From the NCBI RefSeq assembly GCF_029893105.1, contig NZ_JARXWG010000024.1:1-57429 (forward strand): a stretch of DNA of 57,429 bases, in the 5' to 3' direction. Positions within the stretch are counted from its first letter, which is position 1, and the number at the start of each line of letters is the position of its first letter. The stretch is from Parabacteroides sp. PF5-9. GTDB taxonomy: Bacteria > Bacteroidota > Bacteroidia > Bacteroidales > Tannerellaceae. Shown here piece by piece: positions 1 through 7,436 of this stretch. The notes under the pieces are model-generated. The model ran no database searches. It was not told the origin of the DNA and saw nothing but the letters and a program-made list of their open reading frames with translations. A program made the position numbers and the translations under genes.

Positions 1-31
1 TTTTAATGAGCGGCTGTAACGAATACTGCCA

Positions 32-64
32 TTTTGTTTCGTTTCTAACATAAGTTTACTTTTG
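32..64 (+). promoter_or_regulatory. Putative Bacteroidetes-type promoter upstream of repeat array
   Basis: A TTTTG box at 32-36 is followed after 20 bases by TACTTTTG at 57-64, matching the Bacteroidetes sigma-A pattern TTTG / TAnnTTTG. If it is used, transcription would begin near 71 and the first repeat array would lie inside a leader of about 340 nt ahead of the aldo/keto reductase. Which gene it serves is inference. Confidence 0.5.
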
Positions 65-100
65 TTGAATGACAACCTATTTCAGGACAGGACATATTGA

Positions 101-270
101 CTGTTTTTTTGTTAGACCTACCTCTGTTTTCTGTTAGAGGTATGTCTAAAATAATTTAGAGGTACGTGTAAATTCATTTAGAGGTAGGTGTAAAACAATT
201 TAGAGGTACGTCTAACAAAAAAGTGTTCTACATCTAACAAGAATGTGTTGTAAATGCTTCAGATAAACCG
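101..270 (+). repeat. 22-bp-period palindrome array, family A copy 1
   Basis: Tandem 16-bp near-palindromes separated by 6-bp spacers. The units are TTAGACCTACCTCTGT (112-127), TTAGAGGTATGTCTAA (134-149), TTAGAGGTACGTGTAA (156-171), TTAGAGGTAGGTGTAA (178-193), TTAGAGGTACGTCTAA (200-215) and the degenerate AGTGTTCTACATCTAA (222-237). The spacers are TTTCTG, AATAAT, ATTCAT, AACAAT, CAAAAA and CAAGAA. The left arm TTAGAGGTA is constant in the four good units and the right arm varies. The left flank is CTGTTTTTTTGTTA. The right flank up to 270 (GTGTT...ATAAACCG) matches the right flank of copy 4, and copy 1 has one extra 22-bp unit relative to it. No gene lies in 1-412. Confidence 0.9.
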
Positions 271-412
271 ATAGCGGCGTTCTGGTTTTTGTTTGACTTC
301 GTTTACGGTGTTATACAATAAAAGAGTATTTATACAAAATGAAAGCGTAGGAGATATCGGTTATTTTTTTTTCCTTTGTCTGCACGACAATTATTCACTT
401 AAATCGATTACC

Positions 413-1417
413 ATGGAATACTACAAAGCAGATCCTGACCGCTATGACAAAATGACCTATCGTCGTTGTGGTCGTAGTGGCATTAAGTTACCTCTTATTT
501 CATTAGGGTTATGGCATAATTTCGGAAGTGTGGATGTGTTTGATCACTTTATCAAGATTGCGCATACAGCGTTTGATCATGGGGTAACACATTTTGATCT
601 GGCCAATAATTACGGACCGGCGTATGGTTCGGCCGAAGAGAACTTCGGACATATTCTTAAGAGAGGATTGGGTGCATACCGTGACGAAATGATCATCTCA
701 TCTAAAGCCGGTTATGATATGTGGCCCGGCCCGTATGGCGAATGGGGCAGTCGCAAATACCTGATGGCCAGTTTGGATCAAAGCCTTAAACGCATGGGAC
801 TGGATTATGTCGATATTTTCTATTCCCACCGTCCTGATCCCGAGACTCCGTTGGAAGAGACGATGGGAGCATTAGCCGATATGGTACGGCAAGGAAAAGC
901 GTTGTATGTCGGTATTTCCAATTACAATGCGGAGCAGACCCGTGAAGCCATTTCTATTCTTCGCGAACATAAGGTGCCTTGTTTGATTCATCAGGCACGT
1001 TATTCCATGTTCGATCGGTGGAGTGAACCCGATCTCTTGCCTTTATTGGAAAAAGAAGGAGTCGGTTTGATCGCTTTCTCTCCATTGGAACAAGGATTAT
1101 TGACCGATAAATACCTGCATGGGATACCGGAAAATTCTCGTGCAGCTAAATCAACAGGTCATTTGCAACGTTCACAAGTAACGCCTGAGGCCATCGAGAA
1201 AGTACGTTTACTTAATACTATCGCTAAAGAACGCAATCAGACGTTGGCGGAGATGGCAATCAGCTGGTTGTTGAAAGATGAGCGTGTCACCAGTGTTATT
1301 GTTGGTGCCAGTTCTGTAGCGCAGTTAATGGATAATCTGAATGCCTTGAAGAATACCCAGTTCGCTGCCGCTGAACTAGAAGCGATAGAGAAAGTCCTTC
1401 AATCAAAGCTGACCTAA
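413..1417 (+). CDS. yghZ: Aldo/keto reductase, YghZ-like
   Basis: This 334-residue NADPH-dependent aldo/keto reductase closely resembles the YghZ/AKR14 group, whose E. coli member reduces L-glyceraldehyde 3-phosphate and methylglyoxal in the cytoplasm. The catalytic tetrad is visible as D62 and Y67 (FDLANNYG), K98 (SSKAGY) and H139 (YSHRPDP), and the group-typical MWPGPYGEWGSRKYL segment follows K98. The reading frame is open back to 293, but the ATG at 413 begins the family's normal N-terminus (MEYYKADPDRY), so that start was chosen. The gene is followed 48 bp later by the AddB-like nuclease, perhaps in one transcript. The physiological substrate here is not known. Confidence 0.9.
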   Translation: MEYYKADPDRYDKMTYRRCGRSGIKLPLISLGLWHNFGSVDVFDHFIKIAHTAFDHGVTHFDLANNYGPAYGSAEENFGHILKRGLGAYRDEMIISSKAGYDMWPGPYGEWGSRKYLMASLDQSLKRMGLDYVDIFYSHRPDPETPLEETMGALADMVRQGKALYVGISNYNAEQTREAISILREHKVPCLIHQARYSMFDRWSEPDLLPLLEKEGVGLIAFSPLEQGLLTDKYLHGIPENSRAAKSTGHLQRSQVTPEAIEKVRLLNTIAKERNQTLAEMAISWLLKDERVTSVIVGASSVAQLMDNLNALKNTQFAAAELEAIEKVLQSKLT

Positions 1418-1465
1418 GAGTGAAAACTGCCGGTTTTTGTGTACGTTTGTGTAAAATTCGCGTAC

Positions 1466-4369
1466 ATGATACCGTTCTTATATCAGATAGCAGACCTCTT
1501 TTACCGGACATACGGAGCAGACATTAGTCGTTTGGCTTTTGTTTTTCCCAATAGGCGGGCAGGGCTTTTTTTCAAGAAGTATTTGACGGAGATAGCGGAT
1601 CGTCCGTTGTTTTCACCGACTATAATTACGATCAGCGATCTGTTTGTCGAACTAAGTGATAAACAGGTTGCTGATCGTATCAGTATGTTGGTGACACTTT
1701 ATGAGATCTATATCCGCAAAAGTCATTCAGCCGAATCGTTTGATGAGTTTCTCTATTGGGGAGAGATGTTGCTCAACGACTTTGATGATGTCGACAAGTA
1801 TATGGCCGATGCCCGTATGTTATTTACGAATGTGACCGACCTGAAAACGATAGATACCGACTTTACTTTCCTTACAGAAAAACAAATTGCAGCCATCCGT
1901 TCGTTCTGGTCCTCTTTTAACCCCATGGCCATCTCCGTCAACCAGCAAGAATTTCTTGCGGTCTGGCAGATTCTCTATGAACTCTATCAGGAGTTGAAAC
2001 AGGCACTTGCTGTACAGGGTAAAGGGTATGAAGGCATGATTTTCCGTGAAGTAGTCGAAAATATCCGGGAAACATCCGATATCCGATTACCTTACGACAA
2101 GGTTGTTTTTGTAGGGCTTAATGCCTTGTCGGTAGTTGAAGAAGGGTTGTTACTCCGACTTTCTCAGTTGGGGATGGCCGACTTTTATTGGGACTATGCT
2201 TCCAAGAAAGTGACCGATCCTGAGAATAAAGCCTCTTTCTTTGTTCAACGCAATATGACGCTCTTTCCATCGCTTTACGAACTGTCACCGGAAGAACCGG
2301 TAGAGACAGCCATTGAAGTGATTGGTATTCCTTCAGGTGTCGGACAAGCCAAGCATATATATACCCTGCTTGAGGAGTATGCCAAAGAACAGCCTCTCGA
2401 AGGTGAAACCGCTCTTCGGACAGCAGTCATCTTGCCCGATGAAAATATGTTGATGCCAGTGCTTAATGCTATTCCTCCGGAGATCGACCATATTAATGTC
2501 ACTATGGGATATCCGCTCAGCCATACGCCGGTAGCTTTATTAATGAATGATATTCTGACATTGCAGAAAAATATCCGGTATGTCGATCGGATTCCGCAGT
2601 TTTATTACCGTGATGTATTGCCTATCCTTAACCACCGTTATATGAAGGCAATCGCTCCGGAGAGTGTACAACCGCTTATCTCCGATATTACGCGTTTCAA
2701 TAAAATTTATATCTCGCAGGAGGAGTTATCAACGACTCCCTTGTTGGCACTGATTTTTACTCCGGTTATTGAGGCCAATGAATTGTCAGACTACCTGGTT
2801 AGTCTACTTACCGGTATCAATGGACAATTGAACCGTCTGAAAAACGAAAGCGTTCCACAAAACGATACGGAGCAGGAACAATCGGTTACTCCACAGGTTC
2901 GTGATTTTGATCTCGATCAGGAGTTTATTTTCCATTATTTCACGACTGTCAACCGGCTTAAGGAGGTGATCCGAGAGCATCGTGTTGAGATGCGTCCGGA
3001 AACTTATTTTCGGCTCTTGCGCCGGATGACCGACCTGATTACGATCCCTTTTGAAGGGGAACCGCTTTCCGGTTTACAGGTCATGGGGGTCTTGGAAACA
3101 CGCGCGCTCGATTTCGATCGTATCATCATTCTTTCGATGAATGAGGGGATATTTCCGCTACGTAAAGCAGCCAGTTCGTTTATTCCTTATAACCTTCGTC
3201 GTGGTTTCGGTTTGCCGACTTATGAACATCAGGATAGTGTCTGGGCCTACCATTTCTATCGACTCATTCACCGGGCGTCTCACGTTAGTCTGATCTACGA
3301 TACGCGAACAACAGGTTTGCAGACCGGTGAGGTCAGTCGTTATGTACATCAACTTCATTATCATTATAAAGAGCCTGTTCGTAACAAATTATTGATATAC
3401 AACGTCTCGTCTACCAAAACTCCGGCGATAGAAATAATAAAAAACGACGAGATTCTTCGGCGTCTTGACGATCTTCGCGAAGGGGGAACCTATGCGCTGT
3501 CGGCCAGTGCCATCAATACCTATCTCGATTGTCCGTTAAAATTCTATTTTTCTGTGATAGAAGGGGTCAAAGAAGAGGAGGAGGTCAGTGAAACGATCGA
3601 AAGCAGTGTTTTCGGAAGTATTCTGCATAAAGTACTGGAAGAACTTTACAAACCGCTGAAAGGTCAGCTGATCACAGCCGATATACTTGAACTTATTCGT
3701 AAAGATCAACATCTGATCACTGAAAAAATCACAATGGCATTTGCACGGGAGTTTTTCAAAACCGAACGTCTGCGTCCGCTTACCGGACAGAATTATCTTA
3801 TCGGAGAAATGATTCGCAAATATGTCGTTAAGGTATTTAGTCGGGATGGTAAATTGACCCCTTTCCGTTATCTGGAATCAGAAAAAAGGATCACAACTCT
3901 TTTTACGCTTACCGATGGATCGGTGATACCGCTCAAAGGTTTTATCGACCGTATCGATGAGGTTGACGGAACGATTCGGATCGTCGACTATAAGAGTGGT
4001 CTGGGGGATCTGGTCTTTGATGATATCCCGGCACTGTTTGACCAGTCGGCAAAAGATCGTGCGAAAGCTGTTATGCAGGTCTTTATGTATGCCTGGATGT
4101 ATGTTCAGGAAACACCTTCCGATCGGCCGATCCGGCCGGCCATTTATTATATGCGCCGTTTGTTTGCCGATCCGTTTGAAACGACAGTGCAACAGCGTGT
4201 TGAACGCAAGAAACTGCCTATAGATGATTTTCGGGAATACATGGATGAATTTGAAACCGGTTTACGTACCTGTTTAGATGAAATATTCAGTCGGGAAACT
4301 TCTTTTATACAAACACCTACCGGTAAAGCCTGTACGTATTGTGATTTTAAAGGTATTTGCGGAAAATAA
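1466..4369 (+). CDS. AddB-like PD-(D/E)XK nuclease
   Basis: A protein of 967 residues related to the AddB subunit of AddAB double-strand-break processing enzymes. The C-terminal third carries the RecB-type nuclease fold: GSILHKVLEELY, then GFIDRIDEVDG and IVDYKSG, which supply the catalytic acidic residues and the D-x-K core. One cysteine in YLDCPLKFYF plus three at the extreme C-terminus (CTYCDFKGIC, spacing CX2C-X5-C) match the iron-sulfur staple of AddB. The N-terminal region starts with a helicase-like fold (FPNRRAGLFFKKYL) but I see no Walker A motif, as expected for an inactive helicase relic. The ATG at 1466 was chosen over a GTG at 1439. The AddA-type helicase partner is not in the window. 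The gene converges on the pyr operon with a 3-bp gap. Confidence 0.85.
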   Translation: MIPFLYQIADLFYRTYGADISRLAFVFPNRRAGLFFKKYLTEIADRPLFSPTIITISDLFVELSDKQVADRISMLVTLYEIYIRKSHSAESFDEFLYWGEMLLNDFDDVDKYMADARMLFTNVTDLKTIDTDFTFLTEKQIAAIRSFWSSFNPMAISVNQQEFLAVWQILYELYQELKQALAVQGKGYEGMIFREVVENIRETSDIRLPYDKVVFVGLNALSVVEEGLLLRLSQLGMADFYWDYASKKVTDPENKASFFVQRNMTLFPSLYELSPEEPVETAIEVIGIPSGVGQAKHIYTLLEEYAKEQPLEGETALRTAVILPDENMLMPVLNAIPPEIDHINVTMGYPLSHTPVALLMNDILTLQKNIRYVDRIPQFYYRDVLPILNHRYMKAIAPESVQPLISDITRFNKIYISQEELSTTPLLALIFTPVIEANELSDYLVSLLTGINGQLNRLKNESVPQNDTEQEQSVTPQVRDFDLDQEFIFHYFTTVNRLKEVIREHRVEMRPETYFRLLRRMTDLITIPFEGEPLSGLQVMGVLETRALDFDRIIILSMNEGIFPLRKAASSFIPYNLRRGFGLPTYEHQDSVWAYHFYRLIHRASHVSLIYDTRTTGLQTGEVSRYVHQLHYHYKEPVRNKLLIYNVSSTKTPAIEIIKNDEILRRLDDLREGGTYALSASAINTYLDCPLKFYFSVIEGVKEEEEVSETIESSVFGSILHKVLEELYKPLKGQLITADILELIRKDQHLITEKITMAFAREFFKTERLRPLTGQNYLIGEMIRKYVVKVFSRDGKLTPFRYLESEKRITTLFTLTDGSVIPLKGFIDRIDEVDGTIRIVDYKSGLGDLVFDDIPALFDQSAKDRAKAVMQVFMYAWMYVQETPSDRPIRPAIYYMRRLFADPFETTVQQRVERKKLPIDDFREYMDEFETGLRTCLDEIFSRETSFIQTPTGKACTYCDFKGICGK

Positions 4370-4372
4370 CGG

Positions 4373-5095
4373 TTAGAACAGCAGACCAAACGAAAAACTC
4401 ATCACATTGGTGCGTTTATTAATGGTGACATAGTTGACAGGCATGGGGATTGTTGCCGATTTATCCCGAAAATCCGACTCAGAGCGATTCAATCCAAATT
4501 CGTAGGAGAAATCGAAGAACATACGCCATATATTTACCCCAACACCGGTTGCAATACTAACACCCCATGGAGATCCTTCGTTCACCAGTTCATGCGTGGA
4601 ATTGTCGACATTGATCGTATAGGTTACGTCGTAGTTATATTTTATCCTTGGTCCGACCGTAAAGCTAAGTCCGTAGGGTGCTTCTTGTACAATATGATAA
4701 CCAATATAGATTGGCATCTCAAGCGAGCGCGTTCTTATCTCAATCTGATTCTCTGTTTGAATATTGGATGGCGCAAAAGCAGTCGTTTCTGTTAATGGTG
4801 GAATAGAAAATAGTATTTCACTTTCCGAATGTAGCCAGGAGACACTGGGTTGAAGAAAAAAACGGTCGATATTGACCCGCGCAAAGACAGAGGCTTGGTA
4901 TCCCACCTTGTATTTAAGATGAATATCTTCGAGTTCGATATCATCTACCGTGATCGAGTTTATTACAGGCAGGTTGGCACTTAACCCTACAGTTGCCCCC
5001 CAGTTAAAGGGCTTCACCTTTGATTTGTCCGGTTCCTGTGCTACACCAATAAAACCGACCAACAAAATAAGTGTGATCAACCCGGCTTTTTTCAT
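4373..5095 (-). CDS. PorT-family outer membrane beta-barrel protein
   Basis: A 240-residue protein with a signal peptide (MKKAGLITLILLVGFIGVAQ) followed by alternating hydrophobic/polar strands ending in MSFSFGLLF, a terminal aromatic typical of outer membrane barrels. Patterns such as GATVGLSANLPV, SLEMPIYIGYHI and GLSFTVGPRIKYNY match the PF13568-type PorT/porin-like family common in Bacteroidetes. The function is unknown; most members are not the true PorT of T9SS. It is the last gene of the pyrB transcript, 3 bp after the flavin reductase, and seems to be a passenger there. Confidence 0.75.
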   Translation of the reverse strand: MKKAGLITLILLVGFIGVAQEPDKSKVKPFNWGATVGLSANLPVINSITVDDIELEDIHLKYKVGYQASVFARVNIDRFFLQPSVSWLHSESEILFSIPPLTETTAFAPSNIQTENQIEIRTRSLEMPIYIGYHIVQEAPYGLSFTVGPRIKYNYDVTYTINVDNSTHELVNEGSPWGVSIATGVGVNIWRMFFDFSYEFGLNRSESDFRDKSATIPMPVNYVTINKRTNVMSFSFGLLF

Positions 5096-5098
5096 CCT

Positions 5099-5665
5099 TT
5101 ATTTTTTCTTTTGGACCGACCAGCCAAATTTTCCGATCAAATCGCCTATCCCATAATATTTGCCGTGCATATACGCCAGCAAGTTAGCCGCTTTCATATC
5201 AAAAGCATCGGTCGAGGGATCAAGGAATTTATCGTCTACCTGCACGTTGACCACATCGGCAATAAACATATCGTGACTACCCAATGCCAAAACCTCTTTT
5301 ACCCGACATTCGATGCATAGGGGAGACTCTTCAATGGTCGGAGCGCTCACGACGGAGCTCTTGCCAGGTGTCAGTTTCATCTCTTCAAACTTATTATAGT
5401 CTTTGCCCGATCTCACCCCGCACCAGTCGGTCGCATAGGCCAAATCTTCTGTGGTCAGATTGATCACAAACTCCATATTTTTCTTTAAAATAGGGTAGGA
5501 GTGACGCTCCGGGCGAATGGAGATATAACACATCGGCGGATTCGTGCAAATAGTTCCAACCCAGGAAGCCGTGATTATATTATATTCCGAAGGTTCGTTA
5601 CCGCAACTAATCATTACGGCGGGAAGCGGATAAACCATTGTTCCCGGTTTCCAGTCTTGTTTCAT
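5099..5665 (-). CDS. Flavin reductase-like FMN-binding protein
   Basis: A 188-residue protein of the flavin reductase-like (split-barrel, DIM6/NtaB) family. The opening PGTMVYPLPAVMISCGNE and the following TASWVGTICTNPPMCYISIRPERHSY form the usual FMN-binding strand region; FVINLTTEDLAYATDWCGVRSGKDYNKF is a typical middle. Members of this branch bind FMN and reduce it or use it with NAD(P)H; the partner is unknown. It lies 9 bp downstream of pyrI and 3 bp upstream of a barrel protein, in one operon. A direct role in pyrimidine synthesis is possible but unsupported by the sequence. Confidence 0.8.
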   Translation of the reverse strand: MKQDWKPGTMVYPLPAVMISCGNEPSEYNIITASWVGTICTNPPMCYISIRPERHSYPILKKNMEFVINLTTEDLAYATDWCGVRSGKDYNKFEEMKLTPGKSSVVSAPTIEESPLCIECRVKEVLALGSHDMFIADVVNVQVDDKFLDPSTDAFDMKAANLLAYMHGKYYGIGDLIGKFGWSVQKKK

Positions 5666-5674
5666 GGTCTATTC

Positions 5675-6139
5675 TTATCTAAGCACAATATCTTCTTTAT
5701 TGATTTTCCGTTCACAATAACGGCACCGGATCGTGCCGGCTTCTTTATCGATCACGTCAAAGTATGATGGCATCGGCTCGTTATTCGTGATGCATTTCGG
5801 GTTATTGCAGCGAACAACCCCAATCACCCGATCCGGCAAAGTGATCGGTCTTTTTACGACCACCTCGAAATCACGAATTTCATTGAGTATCACATTGGGC
5901 GCAACCAATGCAATACGGTTGATCTCATCTTCCTTGAAAAACTTATTGGAAATTTTGATCATCCCTTTACATTCCATCTTATTGCTATGCAAATTATTCC
6001 CAATGGTGATTGTATTATCCATTTCCTCAAGGCCGAGTAGTGATGCAACCTTGAATAACTGTTTAGGAGGGATATGATCGATAGCAGTACCGTTTTCCAA
6101 TGCGGCAACCTGCAATTCTCTTTTCTTTTGGGCTGACAT
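5675..6139 (-). CDS. pyrI: Aspartate carbamoyltransferase regulatory subunit
   Basis: This is the 154-residue regulatory chain of aspartate transcarbamoylase, which binds nucleotide effectors and holds catalytic trimers together in the cytoplasm. The N-terminal allosteric domain includes ENGTAIDHIPP. The C-terminal zinc domain has its four cysteine ligands at C111, C116, C139 and C142 (CNNPKC and CRYC). Length and order are normal for the family. It follows pyrB by 13 bp, so the two subunits are co-transcribed. Confidence 0.97.
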   Translation of the reverse strand: MSAQKKRELQVAALENGTAIDHIPPKQLFKVASLLGLEEMDNTITIGNNLHSNKMECKGMIKISNKFFKEDEINRIALVAPNVILNEIRDFEVVVKRPITLPDRVIGVVRCNNPKCITNNEPMPSYFDVIDKEAGTIRCRYCERKINKEDIVLR

Positions 6140-6152
6140 AATCGACTAATTT

Positions 6153-7067
6153 TTAAATCTGAATACCTAATACTTCACAAATAATCGCTTCGCGTGTAAA
6201 CAATCCGTTACGGGCTTGTTGAATATAGTAAGCTTTCGGGTTGTCATCGACATCATAAGCGATCTCATTCACCCGGGGCAGTGGATGGAGTATACGGAGA
6301 TTCTCGCGGCTCTCTTTGAGCATCTCATTACGCAGGATATAGACATTCTTAACCCGTTCGTACTCCTCCAGATCGGTGAAACGTTCGCGTTGAACGCGGG
6401 TCATATACAGAATATCCGTCTGGTTGATGATCTCTTCCGTGAAATCAGTATGTTCGCTGTATTTGATATTCAGTTGATCACAAAAATTCTTTTGCTCCTC
6501 AGGCATACGCAACTCGTCGGGTGCAACGAAATGGAAAGTCGGATTAAAATGCGACATTCCTACAATCAGCGAATGGACTGTTCGACCGTATTTCAGATCG
6601 CCCACCATCGTAATTGTCAGGTTATCCAACGTGTTCTGTGTTTTTCGAATCGAATAGAGGTCGAGAAGTGTCTGCGACGGATGTTGGTTAGCACCGTCTC
6701 CGGCATTAACAATAGGGACATCGGTGATTTCCGAAGCATAGCGAGCCGCCCCTTCCAGATGATGACGCATAATGATCAGATCGGCATAGTTGCTCACCAT
6801 CAGAATGGTGTCTTTCAGCGTCTCACCTTTCGATGAACTGGTTGTCGACGCATCCTGAAAGCCGATCACCTTTCCGCCCAATCGGTTGATGGCCGTTTCA
6901 AAGCTGAGACGGGTACGCGTAGACGGTTCAAAGAATAAGGTAGCAGCTATTTTTCCTTCCAGAAGGTTGCGGTTAGGGTTCTCTTCAAATTTCCGGGCAT
7001 TGTCAAGAATACGAAGAATGTCCGCTTTCGAACATTGATCGATCGATACTAAACTTTTACTTTCCAT
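6153..7067 (-). CDS. pyrB: Aspartate carbamoyltransferase catalytic subunit
   Basis: The 304-residue catalytic chain joins carbamoyl phosphate and L-aspartate in the second step of pyrimidine synthesis. The carbamoyl-phosphate loop [13 protein letters not shown] (STRTR at 49-53), the mobile SSSKGET loop (77-83) that reaches into the next subunit, HPSQ (129-132) and HPLPR near the C-terminus are all intact. It heads an operon with pyrI, a flavin reductase and a barrel protein. A TAAATTTG box lies 24 bp upstream (7091-7098), and a palindrome array sits farther upstream at 7249-7363. Confidence 0.98.
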   Translation of the reverse strand: MESKSLVSIDQCSKADILRILDNARKFEENPNRNLLEGKIAATLFFEPSTRTRLSFETAINRLGGKVIGFQDASTTSSSKGETLKDTILMVSNYADLIIMRHHLEGAARYASEITDVPIVNAGDGANQHPSQTLLDLYSIRKTQNTLDNLTITMVGDLKYGRTVHSLIVGMSHFNPTFHFVAPDELRMPEEQKNFCDQLNIKYSEHTDFTEEIINQTDILYMTRVQRERFTDLEEYERVKNVYILRNEMLKESRENLRILHPLPRVNEIAYDVDDNPKAYYIQQARNGLFTREAIICEVLGIQI

Positions 7068-7090
7068 GGGATCTTTTTGACTTATTGATG

Positions 7091-7120
7091 CAAATTTACG
7101 TAAAAATCATGTAACTGAAA
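7091..7120 (-). promoter_or_regulatory. Putative pyrB promoter
   Basis: On the minus strand TAAATTTG (7091-7098) fits the -7 consensus TAnnTTTG. Eighteen bases upstream is TTTC (7117-7120), one base off the -33 TTTG. The site is 24 bp ahead of pyrB, and the palindrome array lies beyond it. Confidence 0.45.
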
Positions 7121-7166
7121 TCACATTTCTTCTATGATATTAAACTCATCTTATTTTTAAGAGTGA

Positions 7167-7363
7167 TTTACTTTATTTATTCAAGTGTTTCGGGGATTTT
7201 CCTGTTTTGTGTAATACCTTTTTTGGTCGGATGTAGGTCTGTTTTTTGTTAGAGGTACCTCTAAATTGTTTTACACCTACCTCTAAATCGATTTACACGT
7301 ACCTCTAAATTGTTTTAGACGTACCTCTAACAGAAAACGGAAGTAGGTATAACAAAAAAACAG
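7167..7363 (-). repeat. 22-bp-period palindrome array, family A copy 2
   Basis: On the plus strand the units are TTAGAGGTACCTCTAA (7249-7264, a perfect palindrome), TTACACCTACCTCTAA (7271-7286), TTACACGTACCTCTAA (7293-7308), TTAGACGTACCTCTAA (7315-7330) and the degenerate ACGGAAGTAGGTATAA (7337-7352). The spacers are ATTGTT, ATCGAT, ATTGTT and CAGAAA. The array is reversed relative to copy 1. It is bounded by CTGTTTTTTGTTA and TAACAAAAAAACAG, which are inverted repeats. About 75 bp of left flank (7167-7241) is clearly similar to the left flank of copy 3 (30225-30300), so the whole element is near 195 bp. It fills the gap between the men operon's end and pyrB. Confidence 0.9.
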
Positions 7364-7436
7364 TCAGATAATATCAGAAAAAGGCACGATGTATCTGAAA
7401 AATCACAAGGTGATTTCTAAAATTTATCAAGAGAGT

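Noticed and set aside
101-270. CRISPR array at the 22-bp repeats
   Set aside because: The spacers are only 6 bp, similar between copies, and no cas genes are near.
293-412. N-terminal extension of the aldo/keto reductase
   Set aside because: The 40 extra residues are unlike the family, which begins at MEYYKADP.
6216-6836. 206-codon open frame on the plus strand
   Set aside because: Antisense shadow of pyrB.
7249-7363. Invertible promoter (phase switch)
   Set aside because: The inverted flanks are short and there is no recombinase gene nearby; the arrays hold no promoter within the inverted segment.
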